From positions 1 through 64,000 of the forward strand of contig JAHZEA010000001.1 in the NCBI GenBank assembly GCA_019422065.1: 64,000 nucleotides of DNA, written 5' to 3'. The notes beneath the pieces were generated by a model. The model saw only the letters and a program-made list of their open reading frames with translations. It did no database searches and was not told where the DNA came from. Below are positions 63,081 through 64,000 of this stretch, piece by piece. The DNA comes from Lachnospiraceae bacterium (lineage in GTDB: Bacteria; Bacillota; Clostridia; Lachnospirales; Anaerotignaceae). The first letter of the stretch is position 1; the number at the start of each line of letters is the position of its first letter. The translations under genes and the position numbers were made by a program.

Positions 63081-63632
63081 ATGGTGTTTGTTTTTGTGGA
63101 TATATTTTATCCATGTTTTTACAATGACTGTTTAAAATACTTTTTTGTAGTGTGCGTTGCCGTATACTCATTTATATACGGCGACACGCTGCTCTTTTTA
63201 GCAGAAGCCTGCATACTGCCGGCTGATTATATGCTTCTTTTTACTTTCAGGTACGAGCTGGGTGTGGCTTTTTTCTGTGCCGCTATGTATATTTTTATAC
63301 TGCGAAACGGCAGAAATAGTAGCTTTTTAATACCTCCCATTGCTTTTTTATTAATTTTTGCCGTAAATAAAACAGGCATACCATCTATATACCTGATATA
63401 CGCCTGTTTGTTTTACTATCATATATTTATACTCTATAAACTGAAAAAAACTGAAATTTTTGTATCTTTTATACCTTTTGCCCTGTGTGATATTTTAGTT
63501 GCCGCAAACTACATTAATCCGTCCTCTGCAATACGGCCTTTTATTTGGATATTTTACGGCATAAGCCAAATGCTTATATTTACCGGCGGTATACAAAAGA
63601 AGCAGTGCATATCACACTATCCTCAGCATTAA
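63081..63632 (+). CDS. Multi-helix membrane protein, possibly YhhN (lysoplasmalogenase) family
   Basis: A 183-residue, strongly hydrophobic protein with about seven membrane helices. The segment ILPADYMLLFTFRYELGVAFFCAAMYI resembles the conserved helix pair of YhhN/TMEM86 proteins (first 20 residues are the clearest part: ADYMLLF ... LGVAFF). No ribosome site is seen before the ATG, so the start is unsure. Its last 53 bases overlap the end of the opposing thioesterase gene. Confidence 0.5.
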   Translation: MVFVFVDIFYPCFYNDCLKYFFVVCVAVYSFIYGDTLLFLAEACILPADYMLLFTFRYELGVAFFCAAMYIFILRNGRNSSFLIPPIAFLLIFAVNKTGIPSIYLIYACLFYYHIFILYKLKKTEIFVSFIPFALCDILVAANYINPSSAIRPFIWIFYGISQMLIFTGGIQKKQCISHYPQH

Positions 63633-64000
63633 CAAAATCTGTTACTATCTCTTTTTCGTTTTCAGCTGTATTATTTATATATGTTTTTAATGTAATTTTT
63701 TCGCCTTTTACGCTTTCTTTGCGGAAAACTATTTTAAAATCAACACAGTTCCAGTTGTTATATATATCATCCGGCACCATGTCGCTGGCCCATGCCGCAT
63801 ACTGTGTATTATTAACATGGCCGTTTGTATCCGTCTGACTTCGTGTAACTTCAACAGCAAAATCCGAAACGAAATTCTGCCGCTCTTTAGGCATTTTATA
63901 CCTCTCATTTTCAACAGCTGGCGCCGCTCCTGTTTTATAGGCTTTTTCCATATCACTGTTTACAGGCACAAAAGAACGCTTTTTAAGGTCTATAAGCACC
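63580..64000 (-). CDS. Acyl-ACP thioesterase, 3' part (gene continues beyond the window)
   Basis: These 140 residues are the C-terminal hot-dog domain of an acyl-ACP thioesterase of the bacterial FatA/FatB-like family, which releases fatty acids from acyl carrier protein. Visible signs are LIDLKKRSFVPV at the hinge, the motif RSQTDTNGHVNNTQYAAWASD with catalytic-type Asn and His, and a closing beta-sheet ending in FVYRR. The N-terminal half lies to the right of the window. A GTG at 63999 is in frame but should be internal. Confidence 0.82.
   Translation of the reverse strand, partial: VLIDLKKRSFVPVNSDMEKAYKTGAAPAVENERYKMPKERQNFVSDFAVEVTRSQTDTNGHVNNTQYAAWASDMVPDDIYNNWNCVDFKIVFRKESVKGEKITLKTYINNTAENEKEIVTDFVNAEDSVICTASFVYRR

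Noticed and set aside
1..64000. CRISPR arrays, toxin-antitoxin or phage-defence modules
   Set aside because: No spaced direct repeats and no recognisable Cas, toxin or defence proteins were seen on either strand.

Overview
The window is 64 kb of AT-rich chromosome from an anaerobic, spore-forming Clostridia bacterium, probably in or near the Lachnospirales; the exact genus is not resolvable by eye. The signs are a six-subunit Rnf complex in the order C-D-G-E-A-B, a flavodiiron oxygen-scavenging protein, YqfC/YqfD and CwlD sporulation proteins, DUF1292, DUF3793 and DUF4321 proteins, sigma-54, and a gene order yqfC-yqfD-phoH-pgpH-ybeY-cdd-udg-era-recO typical of Firmicutes. No CRISPR array, rRNA, or phage structural gene was seen.

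Layout: 0-5.5 kb holds thiD, a secreted protein, a LysR regulator, a DUF1292 protein and a DEAD-box helicase. 5.5-19.6 kb is the notable part. The cortex-amidase gene cwlD is cut in two: its first 53 codons lie at 19.5-19.64 kb and the remaining 181 at 5.5-6.06 kb. The 13,420 bp between them run from one attachment site to the other. They carry a large serine recombinase directly at one end and a complete phosphate-uptake module: pstS, a HAD phosphatase, pstC, pstA, pstB, phoU, phoP, phoR and a Na/Pi cotransporter, plus a divergent NhaC antiporter. The ends are 20-bp inverted repeats (18/20 match) around a shared CTGGG core. Joining the outer sides at that core restores an uninterrupted 234-codon cwlD with all four catalytic residues. 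This has the architecture of a sporulation 'skin' element, but with a Pho regulon as cargo.

19.7-28 kb carries a crotonase with a 5' frameshift, murA, an HD protein, a flavodiiron protein, tRNA-Arg(CCG), an FMN-binding-like protein and addB. 28-37.5 kb is a leftward operon from yqfC to recO, preceded by rpoN. 37.7-43 kb is the rnfCDGEAB operon. 43-45.3 kb has flavodoxin, DUF3793, DUF4321 and maf. 45.7-55 kb is a rightward cell-shape and division cluster: mreB, mreC, mreD, a PBP2 with an internal duplication, a MinC without its N-terminal domain, minD, minE, rodA, an MgsA-like protein with altered active-site residues, and DUF1294. 55-61 kb runs leftward: a nucleotidyltransferase, an RluA-type pseudouridine synthase, prfB with programmed frameshift, secA and a lipoprotein. 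61.3-64 kb has malQ, a membrane protein and the 3' part of an acyl-ACP thioesterase that leaves the window.

How the parts fit: the insert's two-component system (PhoP/PhoR) has candidate Pho boxes in front of both pstS and the Na/Pi cotransporter, so the insert looks like a self-contained phosphate-starvation regulon. If the recombinase fires in the mother cell, cwlD would be repaired for cortex synthesis and the regulon would be lost only from a cell that dies. That timing is inference; the split gene, the att arms and the in-frame repair are read directly from the sequence.
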